This document shows, one piece after another, positions 20,890-32,124 of a DNA stretch of 64,000 nucleotides (positions are counted from its first letter, which is position 1; every line of letters starts with the position of its first letter). Location of the stretch: contig JACEFZ010018303.1 of the NCBI GenBank assembly GCA_014155875.1, forward strand, positions 1,246,001 to 1,310,000. Direction: 5' to 3'. Made by a program: the position numbers and the translations under genes. This DNA comes from Cepaea nemoralis (taxonomy: Eukaryota > Mollusca > Gastropoda > Stylommatophora > Helicidae). The notes under the pieces are model-generated. The model saw nothing but the letters and a program-made list of their open reading frames with translations, had not been told where the DNA came from and did not search any database.

Positions 20890-21918
20890 CAATGTTTACT
20901 TTGTCTTCATTCACTCCTCTCCTATTATACATCTTTCATTCGCTTGCATACCATACTTATGTTAAAACATTCATTCGTCTTTAAAATATGGTTCATAATA
21001 TTACATAAATGAACATTACATATTTACAATAAATACTTGGCTGAATCGTTCAAGTTTTCACGCCACATGACTGTGCTATGTCTTTGCACGCGTCATATCT
21101 ATACAAAATATTATACACGTTTATGATGATGGTTTGTTACCGATCATATGATACTAACTAATCTAATTAAGTTATTGTAATTTCGTGTGCTGTCCTAGAT
21201 TAACCTAAGGGAAATAACCTAATTAATTAACTACATTTAAGCAAAGTGGGTTAGTTACCTTATAGTAATATTGTTAAATGAAATGATATTAATTTTGCAA
21301 TGATTGGGTTAGTTTAGAAATGATATTTTAAGCAAATTAATATATAAATGATTATGTTTACATGGTGATGTGATAAAGTAATGTCTAATAATTGCATTTC
21401 TAACGTAGGTGTTAATCTAAATGAGGTTTTTAAGTAAATGTTGGTGACTTATACCTATGAACTAACATAAATAATGTCATATATTTACTTGAACATTTGC
21501 AATACAATTATAAATATACACAATGAGGTTATGCGCACTGTTTAAAAAAAAACCAATGTACTATACATATCACAATTATATATAACTACTCTAACGTCGT
21601 CCTGTTCGGTGTAATGTTCGAGCACTGTTCCTTGTAGACTAGTGTACTAACATAGTTCAATTCACCACAGTCTTATATGCTCTCCTTTCAGGATAGTGGT
21701 TATATATAAAGTTCCCTACTAGTTTCTGTAGGTTCACGTCTAACACTCTCGATGTAATTATTGCTTATCTACGTGTTAGCGTTGTAGAGATATCACTAAT
21801 GTGCCTGTTCATTTCCTCATAATGGCACTGTTTATCTTTCACAGTTTAGTCGACTGGCGATATTAACGCACTTCAAAGTGTAAGTTTTTACCACACACGG
21901 CACTGATTTCATTCATAA
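19901..21918 (-). other. Long 3' noncoding part of the Gmr1-like element
   Basis: About 2 kb between the RNase H stop and the polypurine tract. It is AT-rich, with an uninterrupted (CT)n run at about 20798-20886. No env-like frame or other gene is seen on either strand. Confidence 0.6.
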
Positions 21919-22160
21919 CTACAGTGTCACTGTTTCTGGTGATAAATCTTCGCTCTTCTCCTGTACTTCAGGTATCTCTATATTTGAAGGTCTACTTAAA
22001 ATGTCTGCCAAAGAGTTCAATGATCCCTTCAAATGTTGGATTGTAAAGGCATAGTTTGCCAATATTAAGGACCATCTGTAGATCCTGTTGTTTTGAGGGA
22101 TGCCAGACTGCATTACCGCAAGGGGAGAGTTGTCGGACTGGATTACAAACTCTGCACCTG
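21919..22160 (-). pseudogene. RNase H C-terminal part
   Basis: After a one-base frameshift near 22160 the RNase H continues with FVIQSDNSPLA (next catalytic Asp), RIYRWSLIL, and HLKGSLNSLADILSRPS, the standard C-terminal block of Ty3/Gypsy RNase H. It ends at a stop at 21919. No further coding region follows, so RT-RNase H is the 3' end of pol, confirming the unusual order. Confidence 0.85.
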
Positions 22161-23262
22161 CAAAAACCTATGCAGTTTTCTCACACAATAGATTACGCTG
22201 AGGCCCTCCAATTCAGAAGCTGAGTATCTTGATTCAGCAGGGCTGATTTTACGGCTTACATACATCACAGGGTGGAACCTCCCGTCGTAAAACTGGCCTA
22301 ATATACCAGATATGGAAATCGCACTTGCGTCTGTGTGGAGAAAATAGGTAAGATTTTGATTAGGTAAACGCAAAATAGGTGGTACACTGAATAAATATTT
22401 CAATTTTGACAATGAGCCAATTAACTTTGCATCTTGTACATCTAATTTAGCCGAAGCTTTCAAAATATTTGAAAAAACACTGGTGATTTCCGCCAGATTG
22501 GGAATAAATTTACTATAGTAGTTTACAAGACCAAGTAGACTTCGGACCTGTTTCTTGGTCGTTGGCATAGTCAAATTCAGAATTTTCGTGACTATTTTCT
22601 CGTCTGTTCTGAGTTGGCCTCTGCAGATGGTATGGCCTAGGAAGTCAATTTCCTCCATGCCCAACTCTACCTTAGTTGGTTTGACGGTAAGACCGAATAA
22701 TCGCAACCTGTCGAAGACATGTCGAAGTTTCAGTAGGTGTGACGTCCAGTCTTCAGTATGAACACATATGTCATCTATGTATGTAGAAGTATTGGTCACC
22801 CCGTGGAGAAGATCTCTAGTAAGACGTACAAAAGTGGCAGGAGCATTACGAAGGCCAAAAGGGAGAAAGCGCCACTCATAGAGCCCTAGAGGTGTAGAAA
22901 AAGCTGTCAAAGGAATTGAATTTTCTTCCATCGGAACTTGCCAGTAACCTCGAGTGAGGTCGAGTTTGGAAAATATACGAGATGTAGACATATCTAGGAT
23001 CAAATCTTCGCATGCTGGAATTGGCTCAGCATCGATCTTTGTCACTCTGTTTAAACGTCGAAAATCGACACAGAGGCGAATTGTTGAGTCCTTTTTGGTG
23101 ACAAGAACGATAGGAAAGGAATATTCTGACTGTGATCTTTGAATTATTCCACTCGACTCAAGAGATAGTATTTCTTTGTCGAGATTTGCCCTATAATTTA
23201 GAGGGATGGAATAAGGTCGACATTTGATAGGGGTGTTATCAGTCAGAATGATGGAATGCTTC
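22143..23262 (-). CDS. Ty3/Gypsy-type reverse transcriptase and RNase H start
   Basis: The open frame runs from the shift at 23262 through an internal Met at 23045 to TAA at 22143. Upstream of that Met are PYSIPLNYR and IRLCVDFRRLN, normal for this family. Counting from 23045: D29 in KLDLTRGYW (motif A), LPFGLRNAPATF at 61-72 (motif B) and YIDD at 89-92 (motif C), so all three catalytic Asp are present. GLVNYYSKFIPNL follows as the connection. RNase H begins with LHTDAS and SELEGL, giving the first Asp and the Glu. It converts element RNA to DNA. RT is intact in itself, but flanking frameshifts detach it from the rest. Confidence 0.9.
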
Positions 23263-23817
23263 TATTCTGTCTGTCTTTCCTGGGATGTCGGAGAAAATGT
23301 CCTTGTATTCTGTCACTAAATCTATCATCTGTCGTCGTTGCTCGTCCGTAAGTTTGGTTTCTATCCGTATGCTATCGATGGTCCCAGTCGTGTCTACAGT
23401 AGGGACTGGTAATTCTATTCCGTCGTCATCTGTCTGGTTAAGTACTGTTGTGGTATTAGCTGCGTGTGCTGTTACCTGGCTAAGTGTATTTGCGATGTCG
23501 CTGTCGTGTGTCGCCCTACCTAGTGTAGTTGTGTTGTGTACGTCTGTCGTCCGATTGACTGGTGTGGGTGCATTTTGTTCGTTTATCGGTAGTTCCTGTC
23601 GTGAGAAATATGGTTTCAGCATGTTGATATGAAATATCTTTAATTTTCCCTTTATCGATATTTCATAGTCGACATCTGATATTTTACGTTCGACGTTGAA
23701 TGGCCCTTGCCAAGATGTTAGTAACAAATTACGTTTATCTGGTAGTAAAAGCAGAACTTTCTGATTCGGTTCTAAGGTGTATTGTTTTAGCACCCTTATT
23801 TGCATTATCACACTCAA
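23263..23817 (-). pseudogene. Integrase C-terminal GPY/F domain and RT leader
   Basis: The frame opens inside the preceding one. YTLEPNQKVLLLLP, then SWQGPFNVERKISDVDYEIS and FHINMLKPYF, form the GPY/F module found at the C-terminus of Ty3/Gypsy integrases. A Thr/Asn-rich linker follows, and then LTDEQRRQMIDLV...DIFSDIPGKTD, the usual lead-in to a Gypsy RT. It joins the zinc domain of the previous feature without the catalytic core, so several hundred bases are missing at about 23790-23820. A frameshift at about 23262 separates it from RT. Confidence 0.85.
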
Positions 23818-25244
23818 ATGGTCTCGATGCCAATAATGACCGTTGAACTTCGGCCGTCACATGCTTACCCTTTCTTACAAGATGTTGACAAATAGTACAT
23901 GAACGACAGAAAATTTTTATATCAGAACAGAATTTAGGCCAGTAGAAGTGTGACAAAATTCTGGCTCTGGTTTTGTCATAGGCCAAATGTCCAGCAAACG
24001 GTGACTCATGTGCGATTTTCAGCACAGTTTGTCGGTATGTTACAGGTAACACCGTTTGCTGAATTTCATGGTTATTATTTGTGTAATAACGCATGAGAAT
24101 TCCGTTGTGTATTCTAAAATACCAAGATGCATTTTTGGTCACTTTCGCTCGCTCACCTAACAATTTAAAATAAGGTGCGATAGTTTGATCGGTGCGTTGT
24201 GCCTCGATAAATTCTTGTCGAGTATTATTGTTAGTAGCACCGGAAGGTGTTAACAGCTGTAACATCTCGTTTTGCAGGTCAGTGTAGTGTGTTTGCGTTT
24301 CTGACCTTGTTACAGCATTAGCCAGGTTCGTTTCCTTCCAGGCTAATATATCATCGTCAGTACATTTCTTTAATGAGTCTAAACATCCTAAAATAAGATC
24401 CGTGCAAGGGTCTTGCAGGATTGCGCACGTAAATGTGCCGGTAAGGAACGGGGTATTTATATGCGCTTTTGCCAGTGGGTATTTCTCAATTGTTCCAGAG
24501 AAAGTACGGCATTTGACAAATTCACCCGTGTAATCTTCTGGTTTCACCAGTTCTTTTCTCAGGCCAAGTAAAGTGCTCCCGCTGTCCAGTAAACAATGGC
24601 ATGGTTGGTTATTTACCAGTGCATCGTAGAACTTCAATTTACCTCTGGAGGCATTAGCTGCGCTAGTATCTTCGATGGAATATGGAATAACGTGACCACA
24701 TTTTAATTTTCCATTCGCATGAAACCTGTTACATGTATCACATTTATTGACATCAAGTATATCAGTAACTACTGCCACACTTTCACACACATTCTCTGGT
24801 AGCACATTCTCAAGTTCAGAGTCTATCACACTATCATCGTCAGATGACGTATCGATGAGCATAGCATTGTTTGCCTTCATCCTTTGTCTGCCCAGACACT
24901 TTGCAGAATAGTGTCCATAGCTCGAACAAAAATAACATTTGATAGCACGTTTGAACGAGTTTCTTCTATTCTTTTGCTTCTTTATGTCTGTTTCTACTAA
25001 ATGAGATGGATATGTTGGGTTCTTATCGCACATAGAATAAGTGGGATGATGTAAATTGCAATATCCACAACGTGGAGGTTTTTGATAGGGCTGGTCTTTC
25101 TTACGATACTCTTTTTGCCTATACGATCTATTAGGTTCGTTTTTCACAAAGGCAGTGATCTCAGTATCATGGATGGTGATTTTAAAGATATCACGATTTG
25201 CAGAAAAGTAAGCCGACCCACGTTTTTCTAGCTCTTGAATGGAC
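23735..25244 (-). pseudogene. Gag nucleocapsid - protease - integrase zinc domain
   Basis: One long frame; the first in-frame Met is at 25147, and residues are counted from there. A Cys cluster is at 27-40 and a CCHC knuckle at C71, C74, H79, C84. The protease active site DSGS starts at residue 188, with the closing strand LILG near 250. Much later comes an integrase HHCC zinc domain: H380, H387, C417, C420 (AHESPFAGH ... CRSCTICQ). The frame then reads ...SRPFE, where the integrase catalytic core normally begins, and immediately runs out of frame. The core with its DD-E triad is not present. Protease would cut the polyprotein; the zinc domain helps integrase multimerise. A single base loss near 25245 joins it to the capsid part. 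Confidence 0.85.
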
Positions 25245-26019
25245 TTCTATGTCTGCCTGTTGGAGGAACTTTGCAAACGGGGTAGGGACCGTTGATATTA
25301 CCTTGTCCATTACCATTAGATCTTGCAGTTTATCGAAGTTTTTCCCCACTTTTGCCGCTTTAAGCCATTTGTTAAATGTACTTTGCACGTTAGAGACGTA
25401 ATCTAGGAAGGTTTCAGTAGGTTTGGGTTTTAATTGTGAGTATTGAATCTGATAACATGGAGCGTCAAGTAAGAAGTGTTGCATGATTCTATCGTGGATG
25501 TATTGATAGTCACTCCTAAGTTCTGTAGGTATTGATTCTATCACGTTTAATGGCTCACCACTGAGATTTCTCATGTAGATCATTGCCCAATCTGCCAAAG
25601 GTATTTTATGAGTCTTAAGTTGAAACTCTATATTCTCCGTCCATGCAGAAATGGAATCGCCTACGCTGTATGGCTTGATAAGGCCTTTATATTTGGAAAA
25701 TTTATTTTGCTCCTCCTGGCTCTTTTGTTTACTAGAGGCTATTTGAATGTTTGACTCTATCTCTAACTCTTTCATCTTTACCTTAGTGGCGTCTTCTACT
25801 TCTTTCAATTCGTTTTGATGTTGTCTTTCTAATGCTCTTTCATCTCTATCTATAGCGGCTTTTCTCTCTGCTTCTTCTCTCTGTAGAGCAGTTTCTCTAT
25901 GTTTCCTTCTTCTGTCGAACTAATTCTTCTTTGTATCTTTGATCAACCCATTTCTCTAATTCCTGTCCAGTATGGCCTAGTGCTTTGCCTGCCTGGATGC
26001 AGTCATTTAACGATGCCAT
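25191..26019 (-). pseudogene. Gag, coiled-coil and capsid part
   Basis: Starts at ATG 26019-26017. The first 39 codons are open and run to a TAG near 25902. A charged coiled coil follows in another frame. From 25808 the capsid-like part is open, with YKGLIKPYSVGDSISAWTEN, DRIMQHFLLDAP and PTETFLDYVSNVQ, each matching a block of the plus-strand Gag at 970-2868. A one-base frameshift near 25245 moves the rest of Gag into the frame of the next feature. Gag would form the particle that packages element RNA. Disrupted, so probably non-functional. Confidence 0.75.
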
Positions 26020-26838
26020 TTTATGATTTTATGTTATTTTACAACAAAATATTTCAATTTCACACAATAGTTGTACAGTTATATGTTAGTTATTTACATT
26101 GTCACTGAAAATAAAGATGCATCGTTAAAATGGTCAGTATCAAAATTATTCGAAAATATACTCATCTAATCGGTTGGAAAAACTTGGCACTTGGGATGTT
26201 CCACCGCTGACTTCCGTACACAAAATGATTGACTTGATTGGAGAACTGATGCTTCTGTTTAGTAGAACATCAATACTTTAGAAAACATGTATATACTACA
26301 AATACATGTTCATCTTTCATGCGGTTGATCAATACTAATGTGATTTGCCTAATGATAATGATGTTAATGAATGAATGGTATGATAGTATCAATGATTGTC
26401 ATGATTAGTAAGATGCTTCGTCATATGAGTGTCACTGTCGTCTTGTCTTCACTTTCCTTCTGGTTGGTATAACTACGCTCTATAGATTCCGTTTAGTAGC
26501 TAATATACTCTTAAATGTGATGAATGTTGACATTGATGGCTGTATCACACAAAATGAAATGTACGATGGTGTGCTGGATAACTTTGCAACATATTTGTAC
26601 ATATATTCATTTAACCAAATTCATCAACATTTGCTATCACTTTTCACAGAATTACACAATTTCTAAATTATTTTCTTTTAATTGTGGCTCAAGCTCCACA
26701 AATGTTACTTTTTAAAGTATTTTGGTGTTCATTTTCGAAAAACAATCTATTTCAAACATTATATAATAAATAATTCACGTTTGGGTAATTTTAACACCAC
26801 AAAATAATTTTAGAGTCTTTAGACGTTGGTTCAGAAAA
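26020..26838 (-). other. 5' leader of the Gmr1-like element
   Basis: About 820 bp between the PBS-like word and the gag ATG at 26019 hold no recognisable coding region. Short unrelated open frames occur on the plus strand only. Confidence 0.5.
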
Positions 26839-26853
26839 CTTCTGACACCAAAT
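26839..26853 (-). promoter_or_regulatory. Primer-binding-site-like word
   Basis: On the minus strand ATTTGGTGTCAGAAG lies about 25 nt inside the 5' LTR. TTGGTGTCAGAAG words of this kind serve as tRNA primer sites in several Gypsy-type elements. The offset from the LTR edge is larger than usual, so the call is tentative. Confidence 0.4.
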
Positions 26854-26878
26854 GGGTCCTGCCTGTCAGCAACCTACT

Positions 26879-27475
26879 TGCGACAGGTAATTCAGGACTC
26901 CCTACTTTTGCACGACACGAATCAATAACTCGTGTGGTTTACAAAAGGATACATTTTTATTTAGAGCTATTTACACACAAGCTCTGCGAGCGGAATACTT
27001 CATGGATAATCAACAACATGGTATGTTTCACAGATGCATTGAAGAGGTGAAAATAATGATACTATTAACTAATTGGAATCTAAAGCCTAGCTAACACTAT
27101 TGCTGATAAACTATATAAGGTTCCTAGCGAACACGTCTGTTCTCTATCTGTCCTTGTCCCAGTCTGAGGCACCTTCTGTTTTGGTTGCGCGTTGAACCAC
27201 GGACATTCAGTCCTCCGTGCGCTGGCGAGTTTGCGTGCGTAGAGTCCCAGCACGCTTGGGCAGTTAACGAAAGTAACTGGTATTCTCCAGTTACTCGTCG
27301 AGAGGCGAGTTCCCTATACTCTTGGCAAACCCTCGCTCATAAACACCCAATGACCTCTGAGTTGACACGAGTGTGTCCTGTTGTCAAGTTAAATATAGTG
27401 CCTGTGTCTCTCCTGTCTGGTGTTCTCTGTATAGCTCCGTCTTAACTCTCTAAGCTCCTGTGTAGATCTTTGACA
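26879..27475 (-). repeat. 5' LTR of the Gmr1-like element
   Basis: 597 bp; the upstream LTR of the minus-strand element and so expected to hold its promoter. It has the same TG...CA ends as 19304-19885. The outer flank (GTTAT at 27476) does not match the flank at the other end, so a target duplication cannot be shown. Confidence 0.85.
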
Positions 27476-28423
27476 GTTATATGCTTCCCTATATTATTGC
27501 TTTTATTCAACATGTGGAATGCCATTTTATTAAATCACCTCCCTGTTTGGAAAAGTAAGTAAATGAAGATATAAATCTTATGCTTTCCTGCATTAGAACT
27601 GCTAACCAGCCTGGGAATCTCATTAGTAATATTGCATCCCTGTCTGTAAACGTAAGTAAATGAAGATATGCTTTCATGCATCTTCACTTCTAAACAACAT
27701 GGGATATATCACCCAGTGTCAGAAGAGGTAAGTAAAGGAAATGACAGAAGAGGTCAGAAAGAATAAACAGGAAATGTAAAAAGGCAGACTAAACATCTGA
27801 TACAGCCCTATGTGAGTTCATATGAATTATATGTCACCATCACTCTGTTCTGTAACATTGCTATGCTGGTTCAGACCTTGCTGTGTGCATTCCTTCATGA
27901 CCTATCCATCACTCATCTATCAGCCTTGTCATTCTCTGTGTCTGTGTCCTCTATGAGAACATCAGCCCAGACAGATCACTATGTGCAAGGGTGTTCATCA
28001 TCCTCCATTGAGAGGATGTACCTTGCAAGACGAAATTAAAAGAAGCCTGATACCAGTACAAAGAAGAGACACTGTAGCTCTCAACCTGTAGGTACTTCCT
28101 GAATCTTCTACTTTCTTTAAACTTCTATCTGCAAGCCTTTTCATTCTTGACAACTGGAGAACCATCATCAATTAAACATATATAAATAGGATCACCCTAT
28201 TTATTCACGTCGGGTGAGGAAAGACGGTGTTCGCAGATTATTGCAGATCAATGCAGATTATCAATTTTAACAACGTGCGACAACAATTACACTTACCCAA
28301 ACCTACAGACAGTAAAAAATTATGTAATAAACAATTGTGTTTTGTATATTACATACATTACATTGGCACCTTTCTGTCTTGACAGACGATAGTTTGGTAC
28401 ATTGTGCTTCAAAAAGGCTTAAT
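27476..28423. other. Stretch without a recognisable gene
   Basis: Contains two diverged copies of a word like GTAAGTAAATGAAGATAT (27553, 27650) and, at 28261-28350, a partial member of the dispersed repeat family also seen at 5788, 18535 and 47287. No coding region is recognised. Confidence 0.5.
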
Positions 28424-28425
28424 AA

Positions 28426-30338
28426 CTACGACCCATGGCGGTGGCGAGTGTGGCTGGTAAGGCCAATTCTTGCTGCAAATGTTTGCCCACAGTAGATGCA
28501 TGTGAAATCATGGTCATTTCCACCATTGTGCACCATCTTGCGTCTCTCACGCTCTGTGTGTGCTTTATCTGCAAGCATTTTCTCCTTTGCCTTTATTCCA
28601 TTTCTGATAGTTGCCCTCCATGCAACACGTTCAGCGGCGACTTGCTCCCAATGTGCATTATCTATGCCTTTATCAATCATGTCCCGCTTACACACATCTT
28701 TGTATCTTAGTAGAGGCCGATACTTCTACCCGTCTGTAATTCACCTAAGAAGATGTCCTTTGGTATTCTACCATCATCCATCCTCCTAACATGTCCTATC
28801 CATCTAAGGCTACGAAGACTGAGCATGGAATACACCGTCACACAACCAGATCTTTCCAATACTTCAGTATTTGTGATTTTGTCTTGCCACTTAATACCAA
28901 GTATTCTTCGCAGACACCGCATATGAAAGCTGTTTAAACGTTTCTCTTGGCGTGAGTAAGTTGTCCAGGTTTCACTGCCATAAACAAGAGTACTAAGGAC
29001 ACAGGCTTGGTAGACAAGGACTTTTGTTTTGGCAGTAAGCTTATTGTTCTCCCAGACTCTGTTTGCTAACATGTTCATTGTTGTTGCTGCCTTGCCAATC
29101 CTGATGTTCATTTCCTGATCAAGGGATAATTTGCTATTTACCTCTGATCCTAGATATGTAAAATGGTCTACTATCTCCAGTTCGGCGTCGTCAATAAAGA
29201 TTGATGGTACACCATGTGCACCTTGTGACATAATCTGTGTCTTCTTTTTGTTAATTGTTAAACCAAATTCAGAACAAGCATTGGAGAATGCAGATAGTAG
29301 ATATAATTCTTCCTCAGAGTGGATCGTAATCGCAGCATCATCAGCAAAAAGCAACTCTCTGATTAGTACCCTCCTAATTTTGGTCTTGGCCTTCAATCTC
29401 TGAGCATTATAGGGGCCACCATCTGAGCGTGAGTGAATGTATATACCGTCATCCTGATCACGAAAGGCATATTTCAGTAGAAGTGAAAAGTATATCCCAA
29501 AAAGTGTGGGGGATAGTACACAACCTTGCTTAACTCCACTCTTGATTTCAAACTCTTCTGAAGTTGAGCCATCAAACTTGATTATACCCTTCATGCCTGT
29601 ATGGAACGATTCCACAATGGACAGAAGAGTTTGTGGGCAGCCAATCTTCTTTAGTGCTTTGGTGAGGTGACCAAATCGAATGCCTTTGTGAGGTCGATGA
29701 AGGCAATAAACAGTGGCTGATTTTGTTCCCGGCATTTTTCTTGCATCTGTCGCAATGAGAATATCATATCAATGGTAGACCGGTTCTGATGGAAGCCGCA
29801 CTGTGATTCGGGGATCTCCCAGGACTTGAAGTCTGCGCAGGACAATTCTGGCAAATACTTTCCCAACAATACACAGAAGTGAGATACCCCTATAGTTGTT
29901 ACAGTAGCTCCGATCGCCCTTGTTTTTGTACAGCGTTATGATGTTTGAATCTTTGAAATTCTGTGGGACTTGTCCTTCTCGCTAGCATAGCTCTATTAGC
30001 TGGTGGATCTGTAGAGCGAGTGTGTCTTGCCCACTCCTGATTACCTCTATTGGAATCCCATCCTTACCTGGTACCTTGCCAGATGCAAGCTCATTTATAG
30101 CACACTTAACCTCTGTTATAGTGGGAAGTGTGTCCAGGTGGTCAAGAGTTGGCAGGGCCTCTATGGCGTTGAGGGCATCATCCGCTAGTTTGGTCTCACT
30201 TGAGTAAAACTCTAAATAGTGCTCGACCCATCTATCCATCTGCTGTTTCTTATCAGTGATGATTTCTCCAGTCAAGGATTTCAGCGGTGCACTTCTTCTG
30301 ATCATTGGACCACAGGCTTTCTTTATCCCTTCATACAT
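28426..30338 (-). pseudogene. LINE reverse transcriptase and C-terminal zinc finger
   Basis: 30338-29982 carries LASGKVPGKDGIPIEVIRSG (RT fingers). 29869-29651 carries ESQCGFHQNRSTIDMIF and FIAFIDLTKAFD (catalytic Asp). 29735-28707 carries IKSGVKQGCVLSPTLFGIYF, the LFADDAAITIHS catalytic block, INKKKTQIMSQ, FTYLGSEVN and LVYGSETW, and then SLRWIGHVRRMDDGRIPK. 28695-28426 gives WEQVAAERVAWRATI and a finger C-x2-C-x12-H-x4-H (FTCIYCGQTF...LTSHTRHRH). At least three frameshifts separate the pieces. The finger is typical of RTE-X-like C-termini and probably aids target or RNA binding. Confidence 0.8.
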
Positions 30339-30589
30339 GCTTCTGATGTTTCCCTTATCAATTGCGATTTGAATGGACTAACATAACTTGATCCAATAAT
30401 CATTTGCACACTGCCTGGCAGCCTTTTGAACATCCTTCCTAGCTTGCTTTAGCTCACTCAGAGTGTTACACGTTGCTCTTTCCTTATTTCTTAAAAGAGC
30501 TATCTTCATTTTATCAATCAAGGGCTGCAGTATCTGGCTGTTTGCCGCAAACCAGTCCTGCCTCTTAGGATCCACAGTACCGTAAACCC

Positions 30590-31480
30590 CTACCGCTGTT
30601 TTATAGTTTCCTTATGTTTACTCCATTTATGATTTACTATACAATTTTCGGATGTATCAGTGAAAGCGTCTTCAAGCTGTTGTTGAAATTCAAAGCGCTT
30701 TCCAGGATCGTGAGTGTTAATAATATTAATCCTGGGGCTAGATTTGTGATAAGTTGTGTAGAGTCTTTTTGGACTCAGTCTAACCTTTGCAATAAACAAA
30801 GAATGATCTGTATCACAGTCAGCACTGTAGTAACATCGAGTTAATTTTGTATGGTTCAGATGTTGTCTCAGTGTGATAATGAAGTCCAGCTGATGCCAAT
30901 GGCCGGATCTTGGATATTTCCATGTGACCTTATGCAGCTCTTTTGTTTTAAAAAAGGAGTTTGTAATACATAGGTCATTTCTAGTGCAATGCTCCAGAAG
31001 TCTTTGCCCATTATCATTCATGCGACCGATGTTGTATTTTCCAAGGCACGCTGGCCATGAACTCGAGTCCTTGCCCACACGAGCATTGAAATCACCGAGC
31101 ATATAAATTTAGTCAGATTTTGGAACTGCCTTGATCACAGAGTCTAGCTGCTCATAGAACGTATCCTTCACATCATCAGAGGAAGCGAGTGTCGGTGCAT
31201 ATGCAGTGAGAATGGTGGCAAATCCACAAGAGGTTGCCAAGCGCAGTGATAATAATCTTTCATTACCTCCAGCTGGGATATCAATCATTCCCAGTAGCGA
31301 ATTCTTCACTGCAAAGCCCACACCATGTTGCCTTTTTTCTGCCTGCCCTCTACCCTTTCAAAAAAGGTGTAATTGTTTTCCCTGAGTGACCCTTCCTCAG
31401 CGAGGCGAGTCTCCTGCAGGCCAGCAATATCAATGTTAAGACGATTGAGTCAGCATCAATCACAGCCATTTTTCTCACAT
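30590..31480 (-). pseudogene. LINE AP-type endonuclease, broken
   Basis: On the minus strand IAGLQETRLAEEG near 31420 carries the metal-binding Glu. LLSLRLATSCG...LTAYAP is in 31321-31109. MLGDFNARVGKDSS at the start of the 31102-30590 frame has the catalytic Asp-Asn. TWKYPRSGHWHQLDFII and CDTDHSLFIAKV (final Asp-His) follow. The domain is recognisable from first to last motif, with stops or shifts near 31106 and 31350. It would nick target DNA. Confidence 0.75.
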
Positions 31481-31999
31481 TGTCAATATTTGTCAAGTCT
31501 GTGGAAAATCCTGTGGAAAACCCGTAAATGATACCCCTCGCTTTGATTCCGAGACCCGTTGAAACCAGGGATGGAGTTATTGCTTCTCCATAGCACAAAG
31601 CCTGGGCTAAAATAAAGAAACCATGGGTTGCCCATGCAGCATGATCCCTCTCTCGGCCTGCCTAGTTTACTCCAGAGGAATGTTAACACCTATACATCTG
31701 GAACAAGACAAGCTGCAGAAGCTGCCAGATCAGCACAGCAATGCTCTAACTGTCCGCCTGTCGGAGCTTCGATCCTAGACCAGCTGCCAACCAAGGCTTA
31801 GGGCCTGGTCTGCCCTGCCATGACTTATTTTGTCTTTGGGTTGCATTTCCTCGCACCTGGATAAGGCTTGTACCCTCCCAATTGCGCTTTTCCGCCCGAA
31901 GCCTTTGGCACAATGTGGGGTGTCGGGTTTTTTAAGCGCCGCCCAACATTCGGCGCTGACAGAAAGCAGGTAGTACCATCTACTGTCATACGATAGCTC

Positions 32000-32120
32000 A
32001 GTCATATCTGACTAAGACCTGACTAGTACCATTTAACTTTGAAAGACTGAAACAGTATTTGAGTTTCTAAACTCTAGTACCATTACAACTATTTCAATTT
32101 CTAAACTCTAATCTATATCT
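32000..32120. repeat. 52-bp minisatellite, left part
   Basis: Units with TTGAAAGACTGAAACAGTATTTG and CTAAACTCTAGTACCATTA-type words; the same array resumes at 33803. The gap is filled by a LINE fragment and compound microsatellites, so the array was split by insertion. Confidence 0.8.
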
Positions 32121-32124
32121 ATAA

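Larger units (their letters stand above)
19304..27475 (-). mobile_element. Gmr1-like LTR retrotransposon, integrase core deleted
   Basis: Two direct repeats of about 590 bp (19304-19885, 26879-27475), with TG...CA ends, enclose minus-strand coding regions in the order gag, CCHC knuckle, protease, integrase zinc domain, integrase GPY/F domain, RT, RNase H. The RT is Ty3/Gypsy-like, yet integrase lies upstream of it as in Ty1/Copia. That combination defines Gmr1-like elements, which were described first from deuterostomes. A PBS-like word and a purine-rich tract sit near the expected places. The LTRs differ by small indels and substitutions, most in the first 45 bp. No matching target duplication is visible. 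Coding frames carry a few frameshifts and the integrase catalytic core is missing. Confidence 0.85.
28424..31990 (-). mobile_element. LINE with endonuclease, RT and C-terminal zinc finger
   Basis: Minus-strand coding blocks run in order: endonuclease (about 31480-30590), RT (30338-28707) and a C-terminal domain ending in a C2H2-like finger (28695-28426), then the 3' end near 28424. The 5' leader 31990-31660 has a related copy at 62880-63215. Architecture and motifs fit an RTE/RTE-X-like LINE. Frames are interrupted every few hundred bases, so it is inactive. Confidence 0.8.

Noticed and set aside
22555..23632. Plus-strand frames opposite the Gmr1-like RT and integrase
   Set aside because: Antisense shadows of well-supported minus-strand pol domains.
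28707..29735. Possible host reverse-transcriptase-like gene
   Set aside because: The motifs, the endonuclease upstream and the 3' zinc finger form a standard LINE order, and frames are broken on both sides.
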